Origin: Nakamurella sp.
GTDB taxonomy: Bacteria; Actinomycetota; Actinomycetes; Mycobacteriales; Nakamurellaceae
Assembly (NCBI GenBank): GCA_017848755.1
Contig: JAFIHI010000024.1
Coordinates: 1 to 32,077 of the forward strand
Direction of reading: 5' to 3'
Length of the DNA stretch: 32,077 nt
The position numbers and the translations under genes were made by a program. The notes below the pieces were generated by a model. That model made no database searches. It was not told where the DNA came from and saw only the letters and a list, made by a program, of their open reading frames with translations. This document shows positions 9,472 through 17,392 of this stretch, piece after piece. Position 1 is the stretch's first letter. Every line of letters begins with the position of its first letter.

Positions 9472-10592
9472 AAACCATTGCGCGCCACGAGATTTCATGG
9501 GTGATCGCGCTGCGGCCGACCGAACAGGAGCTGGAGCAGGAGTGGACGGTCGGCCGGAAGGAGGCCGTCTGGGAACGTGTCCTGCTGGCGCGGCAGCTCG
9601 AATCCGAAAACGGCGAGAACAGCGTCATACTCGACACTCTTGTTGCGCCGCAGCGCATGTCCAGGCGAAAGTCGCTGATCGCGGTCGGCAGTGTCGCCGC
9701 GGCGGTCGCCGCCCTGCTGACGGTGCCGCTGCTGCTGCCGTCCGGCGGTCCGGTAGGCCCGCTGACCGCGCAGGCGCTGGAGGCACTGGCTGCCGCCGCC
9801 GCGGGCCAACGACCGCTCGCCCCCGGGCAGTTCCGGCATGAGATCACGCGTTCGCAGCAGAACGGGCACGTGACCGAGCACGAGAGCTGGACCGCGGCCG
9901 ACGGGCACGTGTGGCGCGTCGACAGGGTTGCGGGAACCTCGACGTACTACGCCTTCCCGCCCGGCGGCGAGGACGTCAACAACCCGTCGCCCGCGTTCCT
10001 CGCGACGCTGCCGACCGATCCGGCCGCGCTGCAAAGCTATCTCGAGGCGAACGTGCACGGATCCTCGTCGCGCGACGAGGCCGTGTTTGTGGCTGTCGGC
10101 GACATGCTGCGCGGCGGGTTCGCTCCGCCGGCGCTGCAGGCGGCGGCGCTCCGCGTGCTGGAGAAGACCCCGCACGTCACGGCCGAGTCGGGCCGTGACT
10201 CGGCCGGGCGGGCGGCGACGGTGGTCAGTTTCGTGGACGAGTCGATCCGGCCGGGTGAGGTGCAGTCGCTGTACTTCGACCCGGCCACGGCGGCCATCCT
10301 GCAGGAGGGGCTTACCGCTCCAGGTGTCGCCTACGGCGGCACCGTCGTGAGCTCGGATATCGTGAGTTCCGTTCCGCCGCAGGTGATCCGCTACGCGTCG
10401 GACCGTGGGACCTGCGTCACCGCCGCCGGCGTCACGGATGAGATGACCTGCGTCCTGGCCCTCACCGCCGGGGGCGCGACCACGATGGCGGAAGCTCCGG
10501 GGACCGGCGGCCTTGCTACGCCGCGCACGGCCGCCCCGTCGCCCTCGACGGTGCCCTCGACCGTGCCCTCGACGGTGCCGCCAACCAAGTAG
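9468..10592 (+). CDS. Membrane-anchored partner of ECF sigma factor (CU044_5270-like)
   Basis: The start codon overlaps the sigma factor stop by four bases. Residues 1-68 are cytoplasmic and charged. One membrane helix spans about 70-91 (SLIAVGSVAAAVAALLTVPLLL). The outer domain (about 95-350) begins with an Ala/Leu-rich segment and QFRHEITRS, followed by ADGHVWRVDRVAG, which resembles the CU044_5270 family. The order sigma gene then single-pass membrane protein suggests an anti-sigma or signal-sensing role, but no zinc-binding anti-sigma motif is present, so this is inference. The C-terminus is a PSTVPSTVPSTVPPT tail encoded by a 12-base tandem repeat. Length is 374 residues. Confidence 0.8.
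   Translation: MKTIARHEISWVIALRPTEQELEQEWTVGRKEAVWERVLLARQLESENGENSVILDTLVAPQRMSRRKSLIAVGSVAAAVAALLTVPLLLPSGGPVGPLTAQALEALAAAAAGQRPLAPGQFRHEITRSQQNGHVTEHESWTAADGHVWRVDRVAGTSTYYAFPPGGEDVNNPSPAFLATLPTDPAALQSYLEANVHGSSSRDEAVFVAVGDMLRGGFAPPALQAAALRVLEKTPHVTAESGRDSAGRAATVVSFVDESIRPGEVQSLYFDPATAAILQEGLTAPGVAYGGTVVSSDIVSSVPPQVIRYASDRGTCVTAAGVTDEMTCVLALTAGGATTMAEAPGTGGLATPRTAAPSPSTVPSTVPSTVPPTK
10551..10574 (+). repeat. 12-bp tandem repeat encoding the Pro/Ser/Thr tail
   Basis: GTGCCCTCGAC plus C or G is repeated at 10551-10562 and 10563-10574, flanked by degenerate units on both sides (10539 and 10575). A further exact unit lies after the stop codon at 10601-10612 in a different frame, so the array extends past the present gene end. 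Slippage between units would change the tail length by four residues. Confidence 0.7.
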
Positions 10593-10922
10593 CAACGGGC
10601 GTGCCCTCGACCGAGGAGCGGAGCGAGCCCAGGCTTGGTCACCGGTGCCGGCCGATTCGGGCGATGATGGTCTCCGCCTCCATGCCCCGGGTATGGCGCG
10701 GCTGCCGCGCGAACCGCGTCATACCCGGTATTCCCCCGGCCGTGAGACGCTCACGGGCCTGGCGAGGGGTCGCTCGAGAAACTGCACCGTGCACCCTTTC
10801 TTGGGTCGCGATGCGTCTGTCAGGGTGCCGGGCCCTTGTCGGGTTTCGGCGAGGGAGCGGGCGATGACGAGCGCACGAACACAGCGACCGGCCCTCGCCG
10901 CTGGCCAGGCGGGTGGTGCCCG
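10593..10922. other. 330-base intergenic region without a supportable gene
   Basis: Open frames here are short, Arg-rich and lack start signals, so I call no gene. It contains the last 12-base repeat unit (10601-10612) and the hairpin-forming copy C of the intergenic repeat (10687-10729). The remainder has no clear promoter for the mannosyltransferase-like gene that follows. Confidence 0.5.
10687..10729. repeat. Dispersed intergenic repeat, copy C (hairpin form)
   Basis: CCGGGTATGGCGCGG at 10687-10701 pairs with CCGCGTCATACCCGG at 10714-10728 over 15 positions (one G-T pair), around a 12-base loop. Bases 10690-10729 recur at 11939-11978 with 38 of 40 identical in the same orientation. The two copies flank the PIG-V-like gene. 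This copy may also terminate the sigma factor operon. Confidence 0.75.
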
Positions 10923-11867
10923 GTGACGGTGCTCGATCGCCTCGCTCCGTCTGCCGGCGACCTGGCGGGGCGGCAGACAGCCGAGCCCGCACGGCGCCTC
11001 GGCGGCACGCCAGGTGCGGCCCGCGAGCGTATCCGGCGAGTCCCGGCGCCGGTCGTGATCTACCTGGCCGGGCAGGCCTTCGCGGTCGGCATGCTCGCAT
11101 TCCTGTGCGCGGCCCGCGGCCACTCGCTGCTCGGCAGCCTCACCGCGTGGGACGGGCAGCACTTCCTTCGCATCGCCACGCACGGGTACACGTTCTCCAC
11201 CGCAGCCGACACGCCAGGCTCCCCGGCATTCCTCCCCGGATACCCCGGCCTGATCGCCGCCCTGCACACCGTCATCGGTGTGCCCGCGGTCGCCGTGGCC
11301 CTGGCGATCTCCTGGATAGCGGGGGCGGTGTTCGCCTGCGCCATCCCACACCTGGTGCGGCGCATCCCCGGCATGGATCACCGGGCCGGGCTGATAGCTG
11401 TTGCCCTGGTGGCGGTCTCACCGGTCAGCATCACCCTTGCCATGGCCTACAGCGAAGCGCTGGTCTGCGCGCTCGCATCCTGGGCGCTTGTCCACGCGCT
11501 GCGGGGCAACTGGTGGATCGCAGGTTTACTCGCATTGACGGCGGGAACGGTGCGGATCAGCGGACTCGCCCTGGCCGTGGCGTTCGGTATCGCCGCGATC
11601 GCGCTCGCCGTGGCCAGCATCCGCCAGCACCAACCGGCGATCCTCATCGCCTACGGCCTTGCCGCCCTGATGGAAGTCATTGCCAGCGCCGGCGTTATGA
11701 ACTCCAAGATCCGGCTGCTGATCCCCGCATTCACCATCCTGCTACCCGCCGCAGCCTGGCTCGCGCGACAACCCGGCGCCCACGCGCGATGGGCGCTGGC
11801 TGTGATCGCTGTGGCCGGCAGCTGGCTCGGTGCCTACGCCCTCACCATCTGGACGCACGCCATCTGA
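10923..11867 (+). CDS. PIG-V-like integral membrane mannosyltransferase, short form
   Basis: The protein is polytopic. The luminal signature WDGQHFLRIATHGYTF (residues 76-91, candidate catalytic Asp77), AFLPGYPGLIAAL, SPVSITLAMAYSEAL and VRISGLALAV appear in the order seen in actinobacterial PIG-V/GT-C mannosyltransferases. These use polyprenyl-phosphate mannose on the outer side of the membrane to build glycolipids or glycoproteins. At 314 residues it is shorter than the roughly 400 I expect. The helix after RISGLAL runs almost directly (residue ~237) into the late AGVMNSKIRLLIPAF segment, so an internal part seems missing, in frame. GTG at 10923 is the best start, though weak; TTG at 10836 is an alternative. 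Forty-base direct repeats lie on both sides. It may be degraded or a compact subtype. Confidence 0.7.
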   Translation: MTVLDRLAPSAGDLAGRQTAEPARRLGGTPGAARERIRRVPAPVVIYLAGQAFAVGMLAFLCAARGHSLLGSLTAWDGQHFLRIATHGYTFSTAADTPGSPAFLPGYPGLIAALHTVIGVPAVAVALAISWIAGAVFACAIPHLVRRIPGMDHRAGLIAVALVAVSPVSITLAMAYSEALVCALASWALVHALRGNWWIAGLLALTAGTVRISGLALAVAFGIAAIALAVASIRQHQPAILIAYGLAALMEVIASAGVMNSKIRLLIPAFTILLPAAAWLARQPGAHARWALAVIAVAGSWLGAYALTIWTHAI

Positions 11868-11938
11868 CGCGCGCCACCGCATGTCCGGAGGAGGCCTCGA
11901 CCCGCGTCGGCCGATATGACGGCCCCGGCCCCCGAGCT

Positions 11939-11978
11939 GGTAGGGCGCGGCTGCCGCGCGAACCGCGTCATACCCGAT
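11939..11978 (+). repeat. Dispersed intergenic repeat, copy D
   Basis: Thirty-eight of 40 bases match 10690-10729 in direct orientation. One change is in the left arm (GGTAG instead of GGTAT), which weakens the hairpin. It lies 71 bases after the PIG-V-like stop. Confidence 0.75.
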
Positions 11979-12002
11979 TTTACATCCGTGCAAGCCGGCC
12001 TG

Positions 12003-12028
12003 CCCGCGGCTACGCGATGCCGCCGCCG
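12003..12028. repeat. 26-bp direct repeat, left copy (matches 20082-20107)
   Basis: These 26 bases are identical to 20082-20107, where they form the last codons, the TAG stop and 7 bases beyond the end of the SDR gene. Similarity continues unevenly for about 20 more bases. The two copies bracket an 8-kb block containing the AbiE pair and the LacI regulon. Confidence 0.7.
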
Positions 12029-12057
12029 ACCACCAGCGTCGCGCCCATTGCGAGGAA
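12010..12057 (-). pseudogene. 3' remnant of a short-chain dehydrogenase gene
   Basis: Read on the minus strand, these bases encode FLAMGATLVVGGGIA followed by TAG. This is the characteristic SDR C-terminus and closely parallels FVTGAALVVDGGGIA at the end of the SDR gene at 20089, with one Asp codon deleted. There is no upstream continuation: the next gene, the AbiEii-like toxin, ends at 12059. It is either the tail of a lost paralogue or a duplicated gene end left by an insertion. Confidence 0.7.
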
Positions 12058-12058
12058 C

Positions 12059-12814
12059 CTACATCCCGAGGCTTCGGGCGATCTCGGGTTGGCGCCTGGC
12101 CCAATACATCTCGATCGTCCTTCGCGGCGTCGGCAGGCCCGGGTCGTCGTCGACGTCGCCGAAGTACCCGAGCGCGCGGACCGCTTGCAGGATGTGCTGG
12201 TCCGGTGTCGTCGGTCGGTAGCGATCGAGGTAGAAGTTCATCCCGGCCACGACGTCCAGATCGGTCTGTTCCTCGATGCGCATGAGGTCGAAATAGTCCC
12301 GCAGTTCGCCGCGGTCCATGACGACCTTGATCTTCATCGCCAGGATGTCCTCGACTCCGGCCACCCGGATGCCGGCAAGCGGCAGCGCGTTCACCAGGCG
12401 GCGCTGCGCCGACGCGTCGAGGAACTGCACCTTCGTGTCCCCGAGCACACCGTTCAATGTGCCCTCGGAGATGTCCGTCGGGGCAAAGTCGGGGAACGCG
12501 CCCAGAAGTACGTTCGCGTAGGCCTGAGCATCGAACGGCTGCTCGGTGAATAGGTCGAGATCTCGGCTCACCCGGTGGTGGAGGTGAATCGCGAGCGCGG
12601 TGCCACCGACCAGGTACATCCAGTCCGGCACCGTCGGTGCGAGCTTCATCCAGGCTTCTGCCGTCCGACCGGGGAGGAGCACGTCGGTGTAGGGATCGAG
12701 CGGCGTGCTCCCGCTCCCCGCCTCAGCACTGTGCGCGCCCTGGGCACGGCTGGCCCTGCTGCGGCCGCGTGAGCCGCCTCCGCGCGAATGCCTGCCTGCG
12801 TCGGACTCGGGCAT
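12059..12814 (-). CDS. abiEii: AbiEii/AbiGii-family nucleotidyltransferase toxin
   Basis: The nucleotidyltransferase core reads YLVGGTALAIHLHHRVSRDLDLFT (residues 67-90), with the GG pair and the two metal-binding Asp residues of RDLDLF. Downstream are GVEDILAMKIKVVMDRGELRDYFDLMRI and a late ALGYFGDVDDDPGLP, all typical of AbiEii. The family acts in type IV toxin-antitoxin and phage-abortive systems. ATG at 12814 overlaps the antitoxin stop by one base (TGATG), so translation is coupled. This start adds a Gly/Arg/Ser-rich segment of about 40 residues before the fold, and a later start cannot be excluded. The gene ends beside an SDR fragment, near the edge of an apparent insertion. Confidence 0.92.
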   Translation of the reverse strand: MPESDAGRHSRGGGSRGRSRASRAQGAHSAEAGSGSTPLDPYTDVLLPGRTAEAWMKLAPTVPDWMYLVGGTALAIHLHHRVSRDLDLFTEQPFDAQAYANVLLGAFPDFAPTDISEGTLNGVLGDTKVQFLDASAQRRLVNALPLAGIRVAGVEDILAMKIKVVMDRGELRDYFDLMRIEEQTDLDVVAGMNFYLDRYRPTTPDQHILQAVRALGYFGDVDDDPGLPTPRRTIEMYWARRQPEIARSLGM

Positions 12815-13512
12815 CACGAGGACCCCTGTCGAGCGATCCAGTTGTGCACCAACGCCCGCGTCCGCTCGTCGGCGCCGCGACCCGCGACAGCCGCTTCCAG
12901 ATCGGTGGACGAGATGTGCTCCAGCGCCCACTGCGCCGCCGCCATGCTCGAGCTGGTCAGCATCCGCCGAGCGATGTAGGCGCCGTCGCCCGACACCCGC
13001 AACGTCGCGGGTGCCGCGTTCCAGAACAGGTGCCAGAACTGCTGTGGCACCCGCTTTGCGTTAGCGACCGGACGATCCGGCAGTCGAACGGCCCGGACGG
13101 CGGACTTGACGGCTGGCCATCTCTCGCTCCGCATGTTCAGCGCGTAGACCGTACCCGGGCCGACCCGCCCCGCTCGGATCGCCCGGCACGACTTTCGCGT
13201 CACCAGGCCGACGTCGACCAATCGCTTCAGCGCCGATGACGCGGTAGTGGCGCTGATGCCGGCGATCTCGGCGACCCGGCGCACCGAGCTCAACCCGAGG
13301 GGGCTCACGGACAGCGCGGCGAGGACCTGGATCTCGGTAGGCCGGTACCCCGGAACCCGTTTCGCGATGACGCGCTCCGCGACGTCGCGCGGCGCGCGGC
13401 GTTCGACCCCGCGCCCGGTTCTCGCGACACCCTCGCGATCGAGCATCGCATGAGCCGTCGGCAGTGACACTCCAACACGGCGCGCCATCTCGACCACGCT
13501 CATAGTGTCCAT
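12814..13512 (-). CDS. abiEi: AbiEi-type antitoxin / helix-turn-helix transcriptional regulator
   Basis: Residues 1-30 (MSVVEMARRVGVSLPTAHAMLDREG) form a helix-turn-helix. Residues 57-105 form a second winged helix (PTEIQVLAALSVSPLGLSSVRRVAEIAGISATTASSALKRLVDVGLVTR). The remainder is a mixed domain suited to toxin or operator contacts. Its position directly before the nucleotidyltransferase toxin, with TGATG coupling, identifies it as the antitoxin and probable autorepressor. ATG at 13512 has no ribosome binding site, but a TAGAAT hexamer lies exactly 7 bases upstream, so the transcript is probably leaderless. A second ATG at 13503 gives a three-residue shorter form. Domain architecture differs from classical AbiEi in detail, so the gene symbol is provisional. 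Confidence 0.82.
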   Translation of the reverse strand: MDTMSVVEMARRVGVSLPTAHAMLDREGVARTGRGVERRAPRDVAERVIAKRVPGYRPTEIQVLAALSVSPLGLSSVRRVAEIAGISATTASSALKRLVDVGLVTRKSCRAIRAGRVGPGTVYALNMRSERWPAVKSAVRAVRLPDRPVANAKRVPQQFWHLFWNAAPATLRVSGDGAYIARRMLTSSSMAAAQWALEHISSTDLEAAVAGRGADERTRALVHNWIARQGSS

Positions 13513-13525
13513 GTTCTTTATTCTA
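13512..13525 (-). promoter_or_regulatory. -10 element of a probable leaderless antitoxin transcript
   Basis: On the minus strand TAGAAT (13525-13520) is followed by seven bases and then the antitoxin ATG at 13512. This puts the expected transcription start at the A of the start codon. No clear -35 is seen, which is usual for this promoter class in actinobacteria. Confidence 0.5.
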
Positions 13526-13623
13526 GGGCGCGCACGGCAGCGAACGAGCAAAAATCGCCCCGATGCCGGCCGGGCGTGCTGGTCCGGTAGCCACCAGTCA
13601 CGAGGCCCTTGGGGGGACCGTGG

Positions 13624-14637
13624 TTACGGTGCGATCACCACTTTGTGTGCAGTGGGGTCGGACGAGACGGCGGTGAGGGCGTCGCCGAAGCGTTCGAGCG
13701 GGAAACGGTGCGTGATCAGTCCCTCGGTTCGCACCCGCCCGTTGCGCAAGGCGTTGAGTGCATCCGGGAATGACGAGATCTGCGCGAACGATCCGATGAT
13801 GGTGATTTCCCGCCGGTACACGTCGTACGGGCTGATCGCGACGCGATCGTCGGGGGAGGTCACCCCGTAGATCAGGAGGGTCCCGCCGTCGCGCACCAGT
13901 GGGAGCGCGCGTTCGGTGACCGCCGCCGCGCCGGTGGCGTCGACCACGATGTCGTAGCCGTCCGGTGAGCCCACAGTCAGTCGCTCGTATCCACTGCCGT
14001 CCCTCCCGATCGGCACGGCCGCGTCGACGCCCAGCGCCAACGCCAGCTTCAGCTTGTGTTCCGACGGGGCGGCGACCGTCACGTGGGCCGCGCCGCTCTT
14101 CGCCAGCAGCTGCGCCAGGATGAGCCCGGTGGGCCCCGCGCCGAAGACCAAGGCGGACGAGCCGGGGGCGACGTGCAGGCGATCGACGCCGTGGATGGCG
14201 CAGGCGGTCGGCTCGGCCAGCACCGCCACCTCGGGTGCCAGGTCGTCCGCATCGAAACACCACGCGCTGGGGGCGATCATGTACTCCGCGAACCCGCCCG
14301 GGCCGGTGACGCCGAGGGCGGTGAGATTCGCGCAGAGCAGGGGACGCCCGCGCCGGCAGTTGGCGCACGATCCACATCCGCCCACGCCGTTCGCCACGAT
14401 CCGCTGCCCGATCCGGAAACCGTCGACCCCCGCTCCGATCGCGTCCACGATGCCGACCGGCTCGTGACCGGGCGTCAGCGGGAACGCGGCGAAAAAGGAT
14501 CCGTCGTGGATATGGTGGTCCGTGCCGCAGACGCCGGCCAGCTCGACCCGGAACCGGATCTCGCCGGGCGCCGGCTCTGGCGTCGGGACATCGCGTACGC
14601 CGAACGTCTCCGGCGCGTCATAAACGATTGCCCTCAT
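13624..14637 (-). CDS. Zinc-dependent medium-chain alcohol (polyol-type) dehydrogenase
   Basis: The protein is 337 residues and intact. Catalytic zinc ligands are C37 in CGTDHHIHDG and H58-E59 in GHEPVG. The structural zinc lobe has four Cys at 88, 91, 94 and 102 (CGSCANCRRGRPLLC). The Rossmann fold shows FGAGPTGL at 165-172. Overall it resembles the sorbitol/arabinitol/threonine dehydrogenase branch, which oxidises a secondary alcohol with NAD(P). GGGAG sits 6 bases before ATG 14637. It is third in the leftward operon after the LLM oxidoreductase and the dihydropyrimidinase-like gene, 60 bases from the latter, so it probably shares the LacI-type operator at 17197. Substrate unknown. Confidence 0.9.
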   Translation of the reverse strand: MRAIVYDAPETFGVRDVPTPEPAPGEIRFRVELAGVCGTDHHIHDGSFFAAFPLTPGHEPVGIVDAIGAGVDGFRIGQRIVANGVGGCGSCANCRRGRPLLCANLTALGVTGPGGFAEYMIAPSAWCFDADDLAPEVAVLAEPTACAIHGVDRLHVAPGSSALVFGAGPTGLILAQLLAKSGAAHVTVAAPSEHKLKLALALGVDAAVPIGRDGSGYERLTVGSPDGYDIVVDATGAAAVTERALPLVRDGGTLLIYGVTSPDDRVAISPYDVYRREITIIGSFAQISSFPDALNALRNGRVRTEGLITHRFPLERFGDALTAVSSDPTAHKVVIAP

Positions 14638-14697
14638 GCTTTTCTCCCTCTCGTTCTCATGGCGTCCTTCTCGTTCGGTCCATCTAGTTCGTCGGCG

Positions 14698-16137
14698 CTA
14701 CACGCCCGGTCCGTTGAGCACCGTGCGGTCCAGGCGCCGCGGCAGCCACTGGCCGTGTTCGAGCGAACCGGTGAGCTGGCCGCGGTCGACGACCACCTCG
14801 CCTCGCACCAGCGTCATCACCGGCCAGCCGGTGCAGTCCCACCCCTCCCAGATGCTGTAGTCGCCGTCATGATGCAGGTCGGCCATGGTGATGGTCTTCG
14901 TCACGCTCGGATCCCAGAGCACGATGTCCGCGTCGGAGCCGACGGCGATCGCACCCTTCTTCGGGTACAGGCCGAGGACCTTGGCGGGGCGCGTGGAGAA
15001 CACGTCGACGAAGGTGCGCAAGGACAGACGTCCGCCGATCACCCCTTCTGTGTAGGTGATGACACCGCGCGTCTCGATGCCGGCGTGACCGCCGCACGCC
15101 GTCTCGACGGTGCGCCCGCCGACCTTGGTCGCATAGTCGGTCGTGTACTCGTCGGTCGCGACGGTGGTGAGCGTGCCGTCGGTCAGGCCCCGCCACAGCG
15201 CCGCGCGATCGGCTTCGGTCTTGAGCGCGGGGTAGGTCTGGATCTTGCCGCCGTCCGGCTGCTTGTAGTCCTCCGCGGTGAAGCACAGATAGTTGTGCAG
15301 GACCTCGCCGTAGATCGGCTGCCCACCGGCTCGTGCCTGCGCGATGACGCGAGCGCCCGATTCCCCCGTGACGTGCACGAAGTACACCGCGGTGCCGTTC
15401 TCCTTGGCGAGCCGACACACCTTCTGGAAGGCGAGTTCCTCGGAGGTCGAGGAGTGCACGAGATGCAGGTTGTACCACTGATCGCGGTTCTCCCGCTTGA
15501 GCTTGGCCTCCATGTGGGTGACCAGCTCATCGCATTCGGCGTGGACGAGCAGCATCCCGCCCGCGGCGCTGAGCTCTGCCATGAAGTCGAGCATCGGACC
15601 GTCGTCCATTTTGACGCCCCGCTGCGCGGTCGTGACGCAGGTCGTGAACGCCTTGAAGGTCGGGATTCCGGCGGCAACGGCAGGGCCGATCTTGGCGAGC
15701 ACAGCGTCCGAAGGGTTGCCGACCATCGCGGGGTGAAAGGTGTAGTCCACGTACGACTTTCGGTCGAACAGTGCCCGCCTTCGCTCGACGGCCGCGATCG
15801 GATCATCGCTGTCTTCGTCGTGCACGCCCATGAACGCGAAGGACGCGATCGTCGTCGTCCCCCCGAACGCCGCCGCACGGCTGCTGCCCTCCGGGCCCTG
15901 CAGCCACACCTCCTCGCCGTTCGTCCAACCCCGGTGTACGGGCTCGAGGATGTGGGCGTGCGCCTCGATACCGCCCGGAAACACCTGTAGGCCGGTCGCG
16001 TCGATGTGGCGGCGGGCCTCGTGCGGCGAACCAGGCTCGATGAGCTCGACGATCCGGCCGTCCCGGATGCCGATGTCGAGGTGGCCTTCGGTCTCCGGTG
16101 TGACGGCGTAGCCGCTGTGTATCAGCACATCAAACAT
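14698..16137 (-). CDS. Dihydropyrimidinase/hydantoinase-like cyclic amidohydrolase
   Basis: This family opens cyclic diamides such as dihydrouracil or hydantoins. Visible are the metal site GGIEAHAHI, FKAFTT with the Lys that would be carbamylated, LVHAECDEL, YFVHVTGESGARVI and the GDTDI-like end VGSDADIVLWDP. The usual late SDHC motif is ATDEYTTD here, keeping the Asp but losing the neighbouring His, so substrate preference may differ from classical dihydropyrimidinase. ATG at 16137 sits after an AGGAG box; a TTG six bases earlier is less likely. The start overlaps the LLM gene end by eight bases, so the two are co-translated. Length (479 residues) is normal. It could act on another cyclic imide or amide. 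Confidence 0.88.
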   Translation of the reverse strand: MFDVLIHSGYAVTPETEGHLDIGIRDGRIVELIEPGSPHEARRHIDATGLQVFPGGIEAHAHILEPVHRGWTNGEEVWLQGPEGSSRAAAFGGTTTIASFAFMGVHDEDSDDPIAAVERRRALFDRKSYVDYTFHPAMVGNPSDAVLAKIGPAVAAGIPTFKAFTTCVTTAQRGVKMDDGPMLDFMAELSAAGGMLLVHAECDELVTHMEAKLKRENRDQWYNLHLVHSSTSEELAFQKVCRLAKENGTAVYFVHVTGESGARVIAQARAGGQPIYGEVLHNYLCFTAEDYKQPDGGKIQTYPALKTEADRAALWRGLTDGTLTTVATDEYTTDYATKVGGRTVETACGGHAGIETRGVITYTEGVIGGRLSLRTFVDVFSTRPAKVLGLYPKKGAIAVGSDADIVLWDPSVTKTITMADLHHDGDYSIWEGWDCTGWPVMTLVRGEVVVDRGQLTGSLEHGQWLPRRLDRTVLNGPGV

Positions 16138-17173
16138 GCGCAATTCTCTCCTTCAAGAGCGGCAGGACATGCGTGGCCCAGGCCTCGGGACGCCGGTGGA
16201 GTTCACCGGCCTGCGAATCGTTGGCGCAATCGTGGTTGACTGCTCCGGCGGCCGCGGCCGCGCGTACCTGGGAGGCGCACTCGTCCGGAGTTCCCGCGAA
16301 GGTGTAGCGGGAGACAAGGTATTCGTCGATGCCGGTCCGCCTCGCGATGCGCCGGTACTGATCACGTTGTTCGCGAGACGGCGCGCCGTGGGACAGCAGG
16401 TTGTAGGCCTGCCCGAGTTCGATGATTCCCGGGGCGACCCGGTCGGGGATGAACTTGCCAGCCGTTCCGGAGCGGCTGATGTGGTGCGCGAGGCTCGCCA
16501 CATGCCACAGCGCCGCATCGCGGGCCCTGTCGCCATCCTCGTCGACGTACCACGGGGCGGTGTACCAGGCCTCGATCGCCGCTGCGTCGCGGCCGGCGTC
16601 GCTCGCGCCGCGGTCCAGCATGGCGCGGCATGCCTCGATCGTGTCGGGCGCGATACCGAGTCCGAAGATGACGCCGTCGCCGACAGTCCCGGCGGTCCGT
16701 ATGGCGCGTGCTCCATGGGCGGCCACCCAAATGGGTACTGGGTTCGCCGCGGGCCGCATTCTGAGTTCGTTGCCCTCCCACCGCGCGTGCCCGTCCGTCA
16801 GCAGGCCGCGTAACGCGCGGACGTACTCGGAGAGTCTGTCGAGCGGGGCAGCACGTCCGGCGAGGTTGTAGACGCCGCTGTCGCCGGTGCCGATGCCGAT
16901 GACGACCCGGCCCGGGGCGAGCGTGTCGAGCGTCGCGGCAGCATTGGCGGTGACGACCGGATGCCGCGTCAGCGGGTTGGTGACCCAAGTCCCGATGCGC
17001 AGGCGCGTGGTGGAGGTGCTCACGGCCGCCAGGGTGATCCACGGGTCCAGATACAACGCCGGCGAATCCCATATCCCGACGCGGTCGTAGCCTGCCGCCT
17101 CCGCGTCGGCCGCGACCGCGCGAACCTCGCCGAGGTCGAGGGGGTTCATGCTGAACCCGAAGCGTAGTTCCAC
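16130..17173 (-). CDS. LLM-class flavin-dependent oxidoreductase
   Basis: This is a luciferase-like TIM barrel of 347 residues: RFGFSMNPLDLGEVRAVAADAEAAGYDRVGIWDSP at the start, TRLRIGTWVTNPLTRHP, LDTLAPGRVVIGIGTGDSG, PVPIWVAAHGARAIRTAGTVGDGVIFG, and a late DEYLVSRYTFAGTPDECASQV. Such enzymes use FMN or F420 to oxidise, reduce or hydroxylate small molecules. The opening is closer to F420-type reductases than to RutA, but the cofactor cannot be decided here. GTG at 17173 is preceded by AGGAG at 7 bases. It heads the leftward operon with the dihydropyrimidinase-like and alcohol dehydrogenase genes, and a LacI-type operator lies 24-38 bases upstream. Confidence 0.9.
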   Translation of the reverse strand: MELRFGFSMNPLDLGEVRAVAADAEAAGYDRVGIWDSPALYLDPWITLAAVSTSTTRLRIGTWVTNPLTRHPVVTANAAATLDTLAPGRVVIGIGTGDSGVYNLAGRAAPLDRLSEYVRALRGLLTDGHARWEGNELRMRPAANPVPIWVAAHGARAIRTAGTVGDGVIFGLGIAPDTIEACRAMLDRGASDAGRDAAAIEAWYTAPWYVDEDGDRARDAALWHVASLAHHISRSGTAGKFIPDRVAPGIIELGQAYNLLSHGAPSREQRDQYRRIARRTGIDEYLVSRYTFAGTPDECASQVRAAAAAGAVNHDCANDSQAGELHRRPEAWATHVLPLLKERIAHV

Positions 17174-17196
17174 GACATTACTCCTGGCGTCATGAT

Positions 17197-17211
17197 GTAA
17201 AACGTTTTTGC
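17197..17211 (-). promoter_or_regulatory. LacI-family operator controlling the leftward arm
   Basis: The minus strand reads GCAAAAACGTTTTAC, identical over all 15 bases to 18455-18469. The core AAAACGTTTT is a perfect palindrome with a central CG, the usual LacI/PurR-family form. A possible -10 (TAGCTT) lies just upstream at 17218-17213, so the operator covers the expected transcription start of the LLM oxidoreductase gene. Confidence 0.85.
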
Positions 17212-17392
17212 TAAGCTACTCGTCGGATGGTGCTTTGTCCAGGATCCTGCGCAGACCGTCGTCCCGGGTGCGGGCGGAGGCGGCGAAGGTTCCCGACGGG
17301 TCGACGAGGCCCCTCGCCGGCGTGATGCCCCCCGTCGAGTCGTCTAGCCTTTTCATGCCCGGCCCCAGCGCGGTGCACCGACGGGAGGACGC

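Noticed and set aside
14056..15990. 644-codon open frame on the plus strand
   Set aside because: It lies opposite the dehydrogenase and hydantoinase-like genes, which have full family motifs. Its product is Arg/Gly/His-rich with no motif; long antisense frames are expected at this GC content.
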